From the NCBI RefSeq assembly GCF_000478195.2, contig NZ_AUZM01000018.1, positions 33,561-97,560 on the forward strand: 64,000 nucleotides of DNA. Direction: 5' to 3'. This document shows, piece by piece, positions 28,482 to 37,262 of the stretch. The DNA comes from Lyngbya aestuarii BL J. GTDB lineage: Bacteria > Cyanobacteriota > Cyanobacteriia > Cyanobacteriales > Microcoleaceae. The notes under the pieces were generated by a model, which was given only the letters and a program-made list of their open reading frames with translations, was not told the origin of the DNA and made no database searches. The first letter of the stretch is position 1; each line of letters opens with the position of its first letter. The translations under genes and the position numbers were made by a program.

Positions 28482-29648
28482 ATGTCTATCAGATCGTTCA
28501 AACAATTTATTGCGACTTTTTTCGGTGGATTTTTCTGGGATACGCCGTTAATATCCTGGTCAGACGGTACATTTGAATTCCAATCTCTCCTGGAAGAATG
28601 TCATACAAATCGCCTCGCCAAAATCTTGGAATATTACAAACCCGAACTCTTTCAACGGTGGTATTGGGTGGTACTCGCCGCCGCTTACAAAGCCAAAAAC
28701 GCACAACAGTCTTTATCGACATTAGAAAAAGAACAGGAAGAACTCAGCAGTAAAGTCAGTTTCATGGAAGCCGTGTTAGACATCGAACTTCCACCCCCAC
28801 CCCAACCGGAACCTTGGCAAATACTGCTAACTATCGGTTTATCGATCATGTTGTTATTGGGAATTGCGGAATTTTTCGGCTTGGAAGTTCAAAGCATTAC
28901 CAACAACCAGTTCATACAATTTTTCTTGGTATTTTCGGGAGCAGTTTGTATGAATTTGGGAGAATATATCGGCATTTTGCAAATCGTGAAAGCGGTACGC
29001 CGCTACGACCCCAAACGCAGTTTTTCCGACGATAACCGCTACGCCAATAGTATTCCATTTTGGGAAAGAATCAAGAGTGGGGATGCTGCAATTTGGTTAT
29101 CTTTTGCAATTGTCCTGATGGAAACAGCTTTTGCGGCTCCGGGTTTGATTGGTTTATTGCCGCCAAAATTGTCTGTAGAACCGCTTTTTCAACTCACAGT
29201 TTTTGCCGCAGCAGGGCTGGCTGCAACCATCAATATTATGATTGCTTGGGGAAATGCTTTGTTAGAAATTCAGTGGGAACAGGAGGTGCAGGAAATTCGC
29301 CAACGTCATCGCCAAGCTTTTGTTTCTTCGGAGTCGGACTCCAACTTGATTGACGAAGTTGTTATCGAGCGAGAAATGAACAATTACCGTCGGGAGTTGG
29401 CAGAAGCAAAGGCGCGTTTGGAGTTAAAAAATCGGTCGCTTGAGAAGCAAAAGCGGGAAGTTGATGACTCTAAAGAACGGGCAAGACGGGAGTTTGAACG
29501 CTGGGAATTTTCGGTGCGAAAGTGGCTGAAAGAGAATCCTGAAGTTGTCAAAAACTTCGTTGAGTCGGAATCAAAGCCGTCTAACAATGGGTATCATTCG
29601 GTTAAAAATGGCTTGGATATTTTCTCAGAGGAAATGAAAGAATCCTAG
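28482..29648 (+). CDS. Four-helix membrane protein with C-terminal coiled coil
   Basis: 388-aa protein, not recognised. A strong Shine-Dalgarno, TAAGGAGAA at 28466-28473, fixes the start. The N-terminal cytoplasmic part (1-105) contains a heptad-rich segment near 75-95. Four hydrophobic helices lie at about 113-135, 142-165, 203-225 and 232-258; the second has conserved-looking NLGEYIGILQIV. From about 265 to 345 there is a highly charged coiled coil (EMNNYRRELAEAKARLELK...), then a Ser/Asn-rich tail. It sits between the vWA-like gene and the second DUF4384-like/CHAT pair. This architecture would suit a membrane effector or a scaffold that is cleaved or oligomerised by the CHAT protease, but that is inference. 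Confidence 0.65.
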   Translation: MSIRSFKQFIATFFGGFFWDTPLISWSDGTFEFQSLLEECHTNRLAKILEYYKPELFQRWYWVVLAAAYKAKNAQQSLSTLEKEQEELSSKVSFMEAVLDIELPPPPQPEPWQILLTIGLSIMLLLGIAEFFGLEVQSITNNQFIQFFLVFSGAVCMNLGEYIGILQIVKAVRRYDPKRSFSDDNRYANSIPFWERIKSGDAAIWLSFAIVLMETAFAAPGLIGLLPPKLSVEPLFQLTVFAAAGLAATINIMIAWGNALLEIQWEQEVQEIRQRHRQAFVSSESDSNLIDEVVIEREMNNYRRELAEAKARLELKNRSLEKQKREVDDSKERARREFERWEFSVRKWLKENPEVVKNFVESESKPSNNGYHSVKNGLDIFSEEMKES

Positions 29649-29938
29649 AGCAAAAACTTGGCCCGGTTGTTATCAGTCTCCGAAAAAAATAAATCCTTAG
29701 AAGGAGTCCTGTATTCTGCCCTTCTAAGGTTTTGATTGCGGTAATATTGCATATTTTTTAAGGGTTTAAATAGCTAAATCATCGGTGAATACGTCCAAAT
29801 CAAATTAAATATTTGGTTCGATAAATAGCCGGAAATTGCTGCAAGTGACAGCCGGGTGTTCAAAAATTGAAAAATTAAAATCACGGTGCTATAATCGGCA
29901 CACTGCTAAAATAATTTAATCCGAATTGAGGAAAACCA

Positions 29939-30889
29939 ATGCCTTTGACCGCAACACAACAGCAGTTTCTCAGTGAAATTACGGATGATATATTTATGGA
30001 GGAGAAAGATTCGGAAAAACTTCGAGATTTTTTCAGTTTGCGATACAATCCCGATTACTATAATTATCAAAATAAAAAGAAAAGTTCTCAGGAAGATGGA
30101 GAAAAAAAGACGATTTCTGAACTATTGAATGAAAAATGGACAGGGATAGGCAGTACCATTCAAAGAACATCGAAGCAGGTCAGAGATTGTCTGGTGAATA
30201 AATATTCGGAGGAAATACTGAACGATTTGGGAGAGGAGGAATTTAATTTTATCAAAAACCCAGGAACGGGCGGACGTCTTGGGAAAACTCTTTACAATTG
30301 GTTGTGGGAGCAAAAATTTCCTCGGTGGGTTGATGATAATTTTTTCCCATTTTTAGAAAAGGAGGCCGTTCCTAATCAAGATTGGATTAATTTTCGGGAT
30401 TATGAGGAAATGCAAAACGGAGAAGTTAATAGATTATATATTCCCAAACCACCTAAAAAAGATGATCAACCCCTAAAGCTGAGTTTAAATAAACCTTATT
30501 TTGCGTTGATGAACGTGCAAGAATCTCTGGGGTATTTATTGTTATTAAATCGCGGGGTTGCGGGTCAGTTTGTGGTTTGTCCATCTCAGGCTTTTGCCGT
30601 CAATTATCAATTGCAAGAAGTTGGGCTTTTACCCCAACCCCAAAGTTTGGCTGGCGAGGAGGAATGTGGGTTTACTTTTGAGGAAGTGGGAGTAGAAAAA
30701 TTTGTGGCGATCGCCCTCCAACAGCCTCTAGATTTAGAATGGTTAAAACCGAATGAGGAAGAAGTCGCGCCGGAGTTAACATGGAAAAGAATGCAGGAGT
30801 TATGGCAAGAATTGGAAAATCAAGGTAACTGGCGGGTTTATTCTCGACAAGTTGAAGTGGTGGAAGAAGACGATCTCAAAACTGCTTAA
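29939..30889 (+). CDS. DUF4384-like CHAT-companion protein 2
   Basis: 316-aa soluble, acidic protein, paralogous to the one at 26542-27429. Shared blocks are LYNWLWEQKFPRW, then ESLGYLLLLNRGVAGQFVV, VCPSQAFAVNYQ and VEKFVAIALQQPLDLEWLKP. The C-terminal half again follows the DUF4384 pattern. The N-terminal half is Lys/Glu-rich and helical, with the motif SLRYNPDYYNYQ matching LRFHPENYQ in the other copy. It has no signal peptide. A GAGG ribosome site precedes ATG 29939. It lies 73 bp upstream of TPR-CHAT 2, the same order as on the minus arm, which strongly suggests that protein and protease work as a pair. Confidence 0.7.
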   Translation: MPLTATQQQFLSEITDDIFMEEKDSEKLRDFFSLRYNPDYYNYQNKKKSSQEDGEKKTISELLNEKWTGIGSTIQRTSKQVRDCLVNKYSEEILNDLGEEEFNFIKNPGTGGRLGKTLYNWLWEQKFPRWVDDNFFPFLEKEAVPNQDWINFRDYEEMQNGEVNRLYIPKPPKKDDQPLKLSLNKPYFALMNVQESLGYLLLLNRGVAGQFVVCPSQAFAVNYQLQEVGLLPQPQSLAGEEECGFTFEEVGVEKFVAIALQQPLDLEWLKPNEEEVAPELTWKRMQELWQELENQGNWRVYSRQVEVVEEDDLKTA

Positions 30890-30962
30890 ATTCCAACCGA
30901 ATTGACTATCATTTCACAACGAACAGAAGCCAATCAATCGATTAAAAACAGGGGGCAACACG

Positions 30963-33900
30963 ATGGATGAAGCTTATACTCAAAAGATAAAGGAGTTGTT
31001 GGAAATCGGACGGGATAAATATAACGAAGGAGATTGGGAAAATTCCATCGCTTCTTTTTCCGAGCTTTACCAACTGTCTAATCGTGCTAAAGATTGGGTT
31101 TACGTTAGTTTTGCTGCGGCTTGGTTGGGGTGTGCCTATTGGAAAAAAGGAGATTTTGATTCGGCTCAAAACTATTTTCAAGAACGTTTTAACTGGGCGC
31201 AGGTTTTAGATGATTTTTCGGCAAAATGGGAAGTGCTGAACTGGATGGCGGAGCTTGCAGAAAAGCAGGAAAATTTGGAAGAGGCTATCGATTATTATCA
31301 GGGTCAATTAATCCTGGTTAGGCTCCAGAACATTTCGGCGGATTTTGAAATTAAAATAGTGGATCGGATTGGCCGTTTATATTTTTCCCGAAAAAATTAC
31401 GCTTTGGCTATAGATTATCTCCGGCGATCGCTTATTTTAGCTGAGGAATTATCCTGGGAGAAGTGGCGGGCAAGTAATTTATATATTTTGGCGGATTGTT
31501 ATCGATTTTTGGAGAATTGGGCGGGAGCGGCAGATTATTATCGGGAAGCGGCAACGGTTTATAGAACAGCAGAAGAAACTGAACAGTGGGCGCTCAAAGC
31601 TTGGGAAAATGTCAAGCAGGTTTGTCGTGAGATGGGGGATCTAACCGGGGCGATCGCTGCTGAAGAAAACAGGTTAGAAGTGTTTCGCCAGAGGGAAGAT
31701 CGCAGCAACCAGTTTTTCAGTCTTTATGGTTTGGGGAGTTTGTTTTGGGAGAGTCGGGAGTATTCTCGCGCCAGGGAGTATTTTTTGTTGGCGTTGAAGA
31801 TGGGGAAACAGTTGCACGCAGAGGCGACGGAAGAAGCGCAACAGTTAATATGGGCAAAAAACCAAATGGGAAATGCTGAGTATATGTTGGGTAGGGTTGA
31901 GGAGGCGATGGGGCGAGTTGAGGAGGCGGTTGGTTCTTATGGGCGGGCGATGGAGTTTTACCAGCAAGCAAACAATCAGGAGTGGGTGGGTTTTAGTCAG
32001 CAAAAGTGGGAACAGTTAAAGGGGAGATGGCTTGCTTCTCAAGGGCAAGGTTATTTAGACTTTTTGGTGGAGGTGTTGGAAGCAGTTCGCAATAGTAAAG
32101 GCAATGCTGAAACGGTTTACTCCCTACTGGAAGCGAATTTAGACAAGCTTGATGATGGGTTTATCCTAGCTTTACGGACTTACATTGAAGGGACGCTTTC
32201 TAAACTGGAATCAGCACAAAAGGGGTTTATTTCCCAAGTTATTTTTGATTTTATTAGCCTCATTCAAGATTTTCCCCAAGGTAGTAAAGTAACTAATATA
32301 GAAATAGCGATCGCGGGTTACGAGGCGATGGAAACAATTTTTACTCGCGAGTCCGATCCTAAAAATTGGGCAGCTATTCAAAACAATCTGGGTTTGGCTT
32401 ACCGTAACAGAATCCGTGATGACAAAGCTGAGAATATCGAAAAAGCCATAGCAGCTTACAATTTAGCATTGGAAGTTTACACAAAAAAAGACTTTCCTTT
32501 GTGGTGGGCAGCAACTCAATATAATCTCGGCGGTGCCTACCGTAATAGAATCCGCGATGACAAAGCTGAGAATATCGAAAAAGCCATAGCAGCTTACAAT
32601 TTAGCATTGGAAGTTTACACAAAAAAAGACTTTCCTAAAAATTGGGCAACAACTCAAAACAACCTGGGCATTGCCTACTCTGAAAGAATCCGTGACAACA
32701 AAGCTGAGAATATCGAAAAAGCGATTCATGCTTATCAACTAGCATTGTCAGTTCGCACTCGTGAAGATTTCCCCATTGAGTGGGCAGAGACTCAAAACAA
32801 TTTGGGCAATGCTTACCTTGATAGAATCCGTGACGACAAAGCTGAGAATATAGAAAATGCTATTGCTGCTCATCAGCAGGCATTGTCAGTCTACACCAAA
32901 AAAGACTTCCCTACCCAATGGGCAACAACTCAAAACAACCTGGGCAATGCCTACCTTTATAGAATCCGCGACGACAAAGCTAAGAATATAGAAAATGCTA
33001 TTGCTGCATACAAACTAGCATTGGAAATTCGCACTCGTGAAGCATTCCCCGTCGATTGGGCAATGACTCAAAACAATCTCGGCCTTGCTTACTGTGATAG
33101 AATCCTTGGTGACAAAGCTGAAAATATAGAAAATGCTATTGCAACTTACAATTTAGCATTGGAAGTTTACACCAAAGAAGACTTCCCCATGAATTGGGCG
33201 GGAACTAAAAGCAATCTCGGCGGTGCCTACCTTTATAGAATCCGTGACGACAAAGCTAAGAATATAGAAAAAGCTATTGCAACTTACAATTTAGCACTGG
33301 AAGTTTACACTAAAGAAGACTTCCCTATAGAGTGGGCAATGACTCAAAACAATCTCGGCACTGCTTACGGTGATAGAATCCGCAATGACAAAGCTGAGAA
33401 TATAGAAAAAGCTATTGCAGCATACAAACTAGCATTGTCAGTTAGCACTCGTGAAGATTACCCTGTCGATTGGGCAGCAACTCAAAACAACCTGGGCAAT
33501 GCCTACAGTTATAGAATCCTTGGTGACAAAGCTGAGAATATAGAAAAAGCTATTGCAACTTACAATTTAGCACTGGAAGTTTACACTAAAGAAGACTTCC
33601 CTATAGAGTGGGCAATGACTCAAAACAATCTCGGCACTGCTTACGGTGATAGAATCCGCAATGACAAAGCTGAGAATATAGAAAAAGCTATTGCAACTTA
33701 CAATTTAGCACTGGAAGTTTACACTCGTGAAGATTACCCTGTCGATTGGGCAGCAACTCAAAACAACCTGGGCAATGCTTACCTTTATAGAATCCGTGAC
33801 AACAAAGCTGAGAATATAGAAGAAGCTATTCATGCTTATCAGCAGGCTTTGTTAGTTTACACCCTGGAAGCCGATCCGATTCAATGTCTGAGAACTTCCA

Positions 33901-35852
33901 GCAACTTAGGCTACCTTCACTTTACTCAAGGCAAATGGCAACCTGCGATCGCTGTTTACCAACAAGCCATCACCGCAGTTGAACTCATTCGCAGTTTATC
34001 GCAAGACGACGATCGCCGCCAAAAAATCATAGAAGAAGCCATCGATGTCTATATGAACATCGTTCAATGTTTCGTTAATCTTCAGCAATACGAGAAAGCA
34101 GTAGAATATGCCGAGCGTTCCCGTTCCCGCATGATAGCAGAATTAATGGCAAGTAAAGACCTCTACCCAAATGCCGAAATACCTGCACAACTCCTAGAGA
34201 AATATTATGGCTTGCAACAACGTTTATCACACCTCCGTCGCTCCAACTCTGATGACAGCAACAAACAGCTTGCAACCGCAAAAAATTGGGTTGACCGTCG
34301 CGACAGTGGGGAAGTGGAAAAGCAAAATTTGGCAGAAATTGAACAAGTAGAAAAAGAACGGCAACGGCTTTGGCGAGAGATTCGTAAATCCGATCCGATT
34401 TTGGCGGGTCAGTTGCAGGTAGACCCCCTCAGTATTGACCAGATGCGGGCATTAATTAAGGATGAGGAAACCGCGATATTGAGTTTTTACACCACTAATG
34501 ATGATACCTATATATTTATAGTGGGTCGGCAGAACGTTCAACTTTTCACTTGCGAAGGTCAGGGTATTAAGGCGCTGCACTATTGGATATTTGATAACTG
34601 GTTAGAACCCTACATTGACTACAGAAATAAAGAAAATCTAGAATGGCGTAACAACATGGGAGAATTTCTCCAACAACTCGCCCAACGCTTGCAACTGAAT
34701 CAACTCATTAACCAACACCTGAGCGGTATCAAAGAATTAATCATCGTTCCCCATCTATTTTTACATCAAATTCCGTTTGCTGCTTTGCCTGTGAATATCT
34801 CCCCACCCCCGCTTAATAAGGGGGGCTATGAAGATTCAGTCTTTCCGCTTAATAAGGGGGGCAATTTAGATCCGGTTTCCCCCTTTTTAAGGGGGACGGA
34901 AGGGGGATCTACAAGGGCGACGGAAGGGGGATCGACAAGGGGGACGGAAGGGGGATCGACAAGGGGATTTGAAGAGAGTCGGCTCTCTATCCCTAGTAAG
35001 AAAAAAACGACCCCATCACCTGCTACCAAAAAACCCCAAACCCCTCAAACTCAACCCACCTACCTCAGCGATATATTCCGCCTGCGAGTTGTGCCGAGTT
35101 GTCAAATACTCAACTATTGCGACAGCCGCAACAAAAACACCAATTCCCCACAAATGGGTATTGTGGAAAATGCTACGGGCGACCTGATTTTTACCGGGTA
35201 CGAATGCCAAAACCTCGCCCAAATGTTCCAAGTCCCGAAAGACTTCCGCCTCCAATACCAACAAGCAACGGTTAGCAATTACCACGAACTTACAAAACAA
35301 GTACAGTTTCTCCATTCCAGTCACCACGCCAGCGCCAATTTAATCAACCCAATGGAATCAAAACTACATTTATTTGATGGGGAAGTCACCCTTGGGGATG
35401 TGTTTACCTGGCGTTTACCAAAATTAACCGATGTCTTCCTCTCCTGTTGCGAAACTAATCTCACTGTCAGCAAACTTAACGATGATATTTTAACTATTGC
35501 AGCAGGTTTCCTGAGTGCGGGCGCTCAGAGTGTAGTCAGTACGTTGTGGGCGGTTAATGATTTTGCGACGGCTCTATTTTGTTTGTTTTATTATCAACAT
35601 CGCCAAAACCCAAACTACACCCGCCCGCAAGCATTATACCAAGCTCAAATTGATTTGCGAAACTTGACAGGACGGGGACTTAATGATAAATATAAAAGCC
35701 AATTATCAGCGCATTTGCAGAAGATTAAAACAGAAGAAAATCAAAGCCAGATACAGGAAATGAGCGTTCACCTTGCCTGGTTATGTCAGCAAGATTATCC
35801 GTTTATCAATCCCTATTATTGGGCTGGTTTTGTTTCCCAAGGTTTGCAGTAA
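30963..35852 (+). CDS. TPR-CHAT protein 2 (large caspase-like protease)
   Basis: 1629-aa protein. Residues 1-340 are ordinary diverged TPRs. A helical linker follows (about 340-440), then twelve 46-residue repeats (about 450-990) built on DKAENIEKAIAAYNLALEVY plus a WAxTQNNLGxAY half; the first is degenerate. After a further TPR/coiled part comes the CHAT domain (about 1150-1629), with LIIVPHLFLHQIPFAALPV, VVPSCQILNYC, GIVENATGDL, catalytic His in LHSSHHAS (near 1452) and Cys in LSCCET (near 1494). A low-complexity insert (DNA 34798-34980) breaks the CHAT domain after IPFAALPV. Sequence blocks are shared with CHAT1, but the TPR arrays differ in unit length (46 against 40), so substrate or trigger binding may differ. 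It is last in the plus arm. Confidence 0.88.
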   Translation: MDEAYTQKIKELLEIGRDKYNEGDWENSIASFSELYQLSNRAKDWVYVSFAAAWLGCAYWKKGDFDSAQNYFQERFNWAQVLDDFSAKWEVLNWMAELAEKQENLEEAIDYYQGQLILVRLQNISADFEIKIVDRIGRLYFSRKNYALAIDYLRRSLILAEELSWEKWRASNLYILADCYRFLENWAGAADYYREAATVYRTAEETEQWALKAWENVKQVCREMGDLTGAIAAEENRLEVFRQREDRSNQFFSLYGLGSLFWESREYSRAREYFLLALKMGKQLHAEATEEAQQLIWAKNQMGNAEYMLGRVEEAMGRVEEAVGSYGRAMEFYQQANNQEWVGFSQQKWEQLKGRWLASQGQGYLDFLVEVLEAVRNSKGNAETVYSLLEANLDKLDDGFILALRTYIEGTLSKLESAQKGFISQVIFDFISLIQDFPQGSKVTNIEIAIAGYEAMETIFTRESDPKNWAAIQNNLGLAYRNRIRDDKAENIEKAIAAYNLALEVYTKKDFPLWWAATQYNLGGAYRNRIRDDKAENIEKAIAAYNLALEVYTKKDFPKNWATTQNNLGIAYSERIRDNKAENIEKAIHAYQLALSVRTREDFPIEWAETQNNLGNAYLDRIRDDKAENIENAIAAHQQALSVYTKKDFPTQWATTQNNLGNAYLYRIRDDKAKNIENAIAAYKLALEIRTREAFPVDWAMTQNNLGLAYCDRILGDKAENIENAIATYNLALEVYTKEDFPMNWAGTKSNLGGAYLYRIRDDKAKNIEKAIATYNLALEVYTKEDFPIEWAMTQNNLGTAYGDRIRNDKAENIEKAIAAYKLALSVSTREDYPVDWAATQNNLGNAYSYRILGDKAENIEKAIATYNLALEVYTKEDFPIEWAMTQNNLGTAYGDRIRNDKAENIEKAIATYNLALEVYTREDYPVDWAATQNNLGNAYLYRIRDNKAENIEEAIHAYQQALLVYTLEADPIQCLRTSSNLGYLHFTQGKWQPAIAVYQQAITAVELIRSLSQDDDRRQKIIEEAIDVYMNIVQCFVNLQQYEKAVEYAERSRSRMIAELMASKDLYPNAEIPAQLLEKYYGLQQRLSHLRRSNSDDSNKQLATAKNWVDRRDSGEVEKQNLAEIEQVEKERQRLWREIRKSDPILAGQLQVDPLSIDQMRALIKDEETAILSFYTTNDDTYIFIVGRQNVQLFTCEGQGIKALHYWIFDNWLEPYIDYRNKENLEWRNNMGEFLQQLAQRLQLNQLINQHLSGIKELIIVPHLFLHQIPFAALPVNISPPPLNKGGYEDSVFPLNKGGNLDPVSPFLRGTEGGSTRATEGGSTRGTEGGSTRGFEESRLSIPSKKKTTPSPATKKPQTPQTQPTYLSDIFRLRVVPSCQILNYCDSRNKNTNSPQMGIVENATGDLIFTGYECQNLAQMFQVPKDFRLQYQQATVSNYHELTKQVQFLHSSHHASANLINPMESKLHLFDGEVTLGDVFTWRLPKLTDVFLSCCETNLTVSKLNDDILTIAAGFLSAGAQSVVSTLWAVNDFATALFCLFYYQHRQNPNYTRPQALYQAQIDLRNLTGRGLNDKYKSQLSAHLQKIKTEENQSQIQEMSVHLAWLCQQDYPFINPYYWAGFVSQGLQ
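32390..33880 (+). repeat. 138-bp tandem coding repeat in CHAT2
   Basis: Eleven to twelve 138-bp units (46 codons) lie in register. The constant part encodes DKAENIE(K/N)AI; the variable part, (V/I)YTKxDFP or VRTREDFP, alternates. Copies are less uniform than in CHAT1, though some pairs (for example the units starting near 33240 and 33520) are almost identical over more than 100 bp, which suggests segmental duplication of two-unit blocks. Confidence 0.85.
34798..34980. repeat. LNKGG-type insert plus 24-bp tandem repeat inside the CHAT2 gene
   Basis: Two direct copies of CGCTTAATAAGGGGGG (34810-34825 and 34846-34861), then a stem CCCCCTT (34879-34885)/AAGGGGG (34889-34895), then three copies of a 24-bp unit (34896-34919, 34920-34943, 34944-34967) encoding TEGGSTR plus Ala or Gly. 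The translated PPLNKGG and FLRGTEGG strings are typical of a dispersed cyanobacterial palindrome that invades genes. It is absent from CHAT1 at the same site. Confidence 0.75.
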
Positions 35853-35941
35853 AATTGCGAGAATGAAATCCACAACCATTGAAAAACTTCTTTCCAATTT
35901 CATTGTTTGTCCATCGCTCAATATTAAATCCCAACTTCCCT

Positions 35942-37186
35942 TCAAGAATTATCCGCAAACTCAACCGCTTCTATGGCAGCTTCCAAAGCAATTTCTAAAT
36001 GGGTCCAATGGGTACCACCCTGACAAAACACAATATAAGGTTCTCTCAACGGTCCGTCGGCCGACAATTCCGAAGTGCTACCATCAATAAACGTGCCGCC
36101 AGCCATCACTAATTGACTCTCATACCCCGGCATTTCCGCAGGAACGGGGTCGAGATAAGAACCGACCGGAGAATACTTCTGCAAGGCGCGACAGAAGGCG
36201 ATTAATTTTTTCGGCGTTCCCAACTCAATGGCTTGAATTACATCCCGGCGAGGTTCTAAAGGTAAGGGGTTGACCCGATAACCCAATTGGTCAAAAACAT
36301 GGGCAAGTAAATGGTTTCCTTTTATTGCTTCTCCGACCATTTGCGGGGCCAAAAATAAGCCTTGAAATAATAAGCGATTTTGATCAAAAGTAGCCCCCCC
36401 GCTACTGCCAATTCCGGGGGCTGTTAGCCGACAAGTGGCCGCTTCTACCAACTCAGCCCGTCCCGCGACATATCCCCCCGCAGGTGCGATAGTCCCACCA
36501 GGATTTTTAATTAACGAACCCGCGATTAAATCAGCGCCCACCGCAGTGGGTTCTTGGGTTTCGATAAATTCCCCATAACAGTTATCGACAAAACAAACGG
36601 TATTGGGATTTTGCTGTTTGACGATGTGGACAATTTTTTCAATTTCAGCAATCGATAAACTTGAACGCCAGGAGTAGCCGCAAGATCGCTGAATCAGGAC
36701 TAAGCGAGTTTTATGGGTAATACCAATTTTCAAACTTTCCCAATCAATTTTTCCATCAAATTGCAGATCTATTTGACGGTAAGAAATGCCATACTCTATA
36801 AGGGAACCTTGGCTTTTGCCTCGTAAACCGATGACTTCTTCTAGAGTGTCATACGGAGCGCCTGCAACAGCTAACATTTCGTCCCCCGGACGCAAAACCC
36901 CAAACAAGGCACAGGCGATCGCATGAGTTCCAGAAACAAACTGGACTCGGACAGCAGAAGTTTCAGATCCCATGATTTCTGCAAACACCCGGTCTAGAGT
37001 TTGACGGCCTAAGTCATCGTGACCATAGCCTGTCACTCCAGCAAAATGGTGGGTTCCCACTCGATGTTGTCGAAAAGCATCCAAAACTCGTTTGAGATTT
37101 TGCTTGACCTGAGCGTCGATTCCGGAAAAAATCGAAATTAGTGCCTGTTTTGCTACTTCTAGCTGTAGAATACTACTGCTCATCAC
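35942..37186 (-). CDS. Methionine gamma-lyase family PLP enzyme (aluminium-resistance protein family)
   Basis: 414-aa fold-type I PLP enzyme. GTG 37186 is followed by ATG 37183, either being a possible start. Seen: HHFAGVTGYGHDDLGR near the N-terminus, SGTHAIACALFGVLRPGD (cofactor phosphate region), VCFVDNCYGEF with the Asp that contacts the PLP ring, and GSLIKNPGGTIAPAGGYVAG with the Schiff-base Lys. The family (Pfam Met_gamma_lyase) is common in cyanobacteria and Firmicutes; a link to aluminium resistance was proposed from one organism and the real substrate is not settled. It starts 76 bp from the divergent desaturase gene. Confidence 0.85.
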   Translation of the reverse strand: MMSSSILQLEVAKQALISIFSGIDAQVKQNLKRVLDAFRQHRVGTHHFAGVTGYGHDDLGRQTLDRVFAEIMGSETSAVRVQFVSGTHAIACALFGVLRPGDEMLAVAGAPYDTLEEVIGLRGKSQGSLIEYGISYRQIDLQFDGKIDWESLKIGITHKTRLVLIQRSCGYSWRSSLSIAEIEKIVHIVKQQNPNTVCFVDNCYGEFIETQEPTAVGADLIAGSLIKNPGGTIAPAGGYVAGRAELVEAATCRLTAPGIGSSGGATFDQNRLLFQGLFLAPQMVGEAIKGNHLLAHVFDQLGYRVNPLPLEPRRDVIQAIELGTPKKLIAFCRALQKYSPVGSYLDPVPAEMPGYESQLVMAGGTFIDGSTSELSADGPLREPYIVFCQGGTHWTHLEIALEAAIEAVEFADNS

Positions 37187-37262
37187 TGAACTCGCTGTTG
37201 GGGTGAGTGGTGACTAATTATGACGCAAATAGGACAGACTCGTAAAGAATAACCACATTTTC

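Noticed and set aside
32390..33880. 138-bp periodicity on the plus strand and matching open frames on the minus strand
   Set aside because: The period is a TPR-type coding repeat; the minus-strand frames are by-products of the repeat and have no start context or family match.
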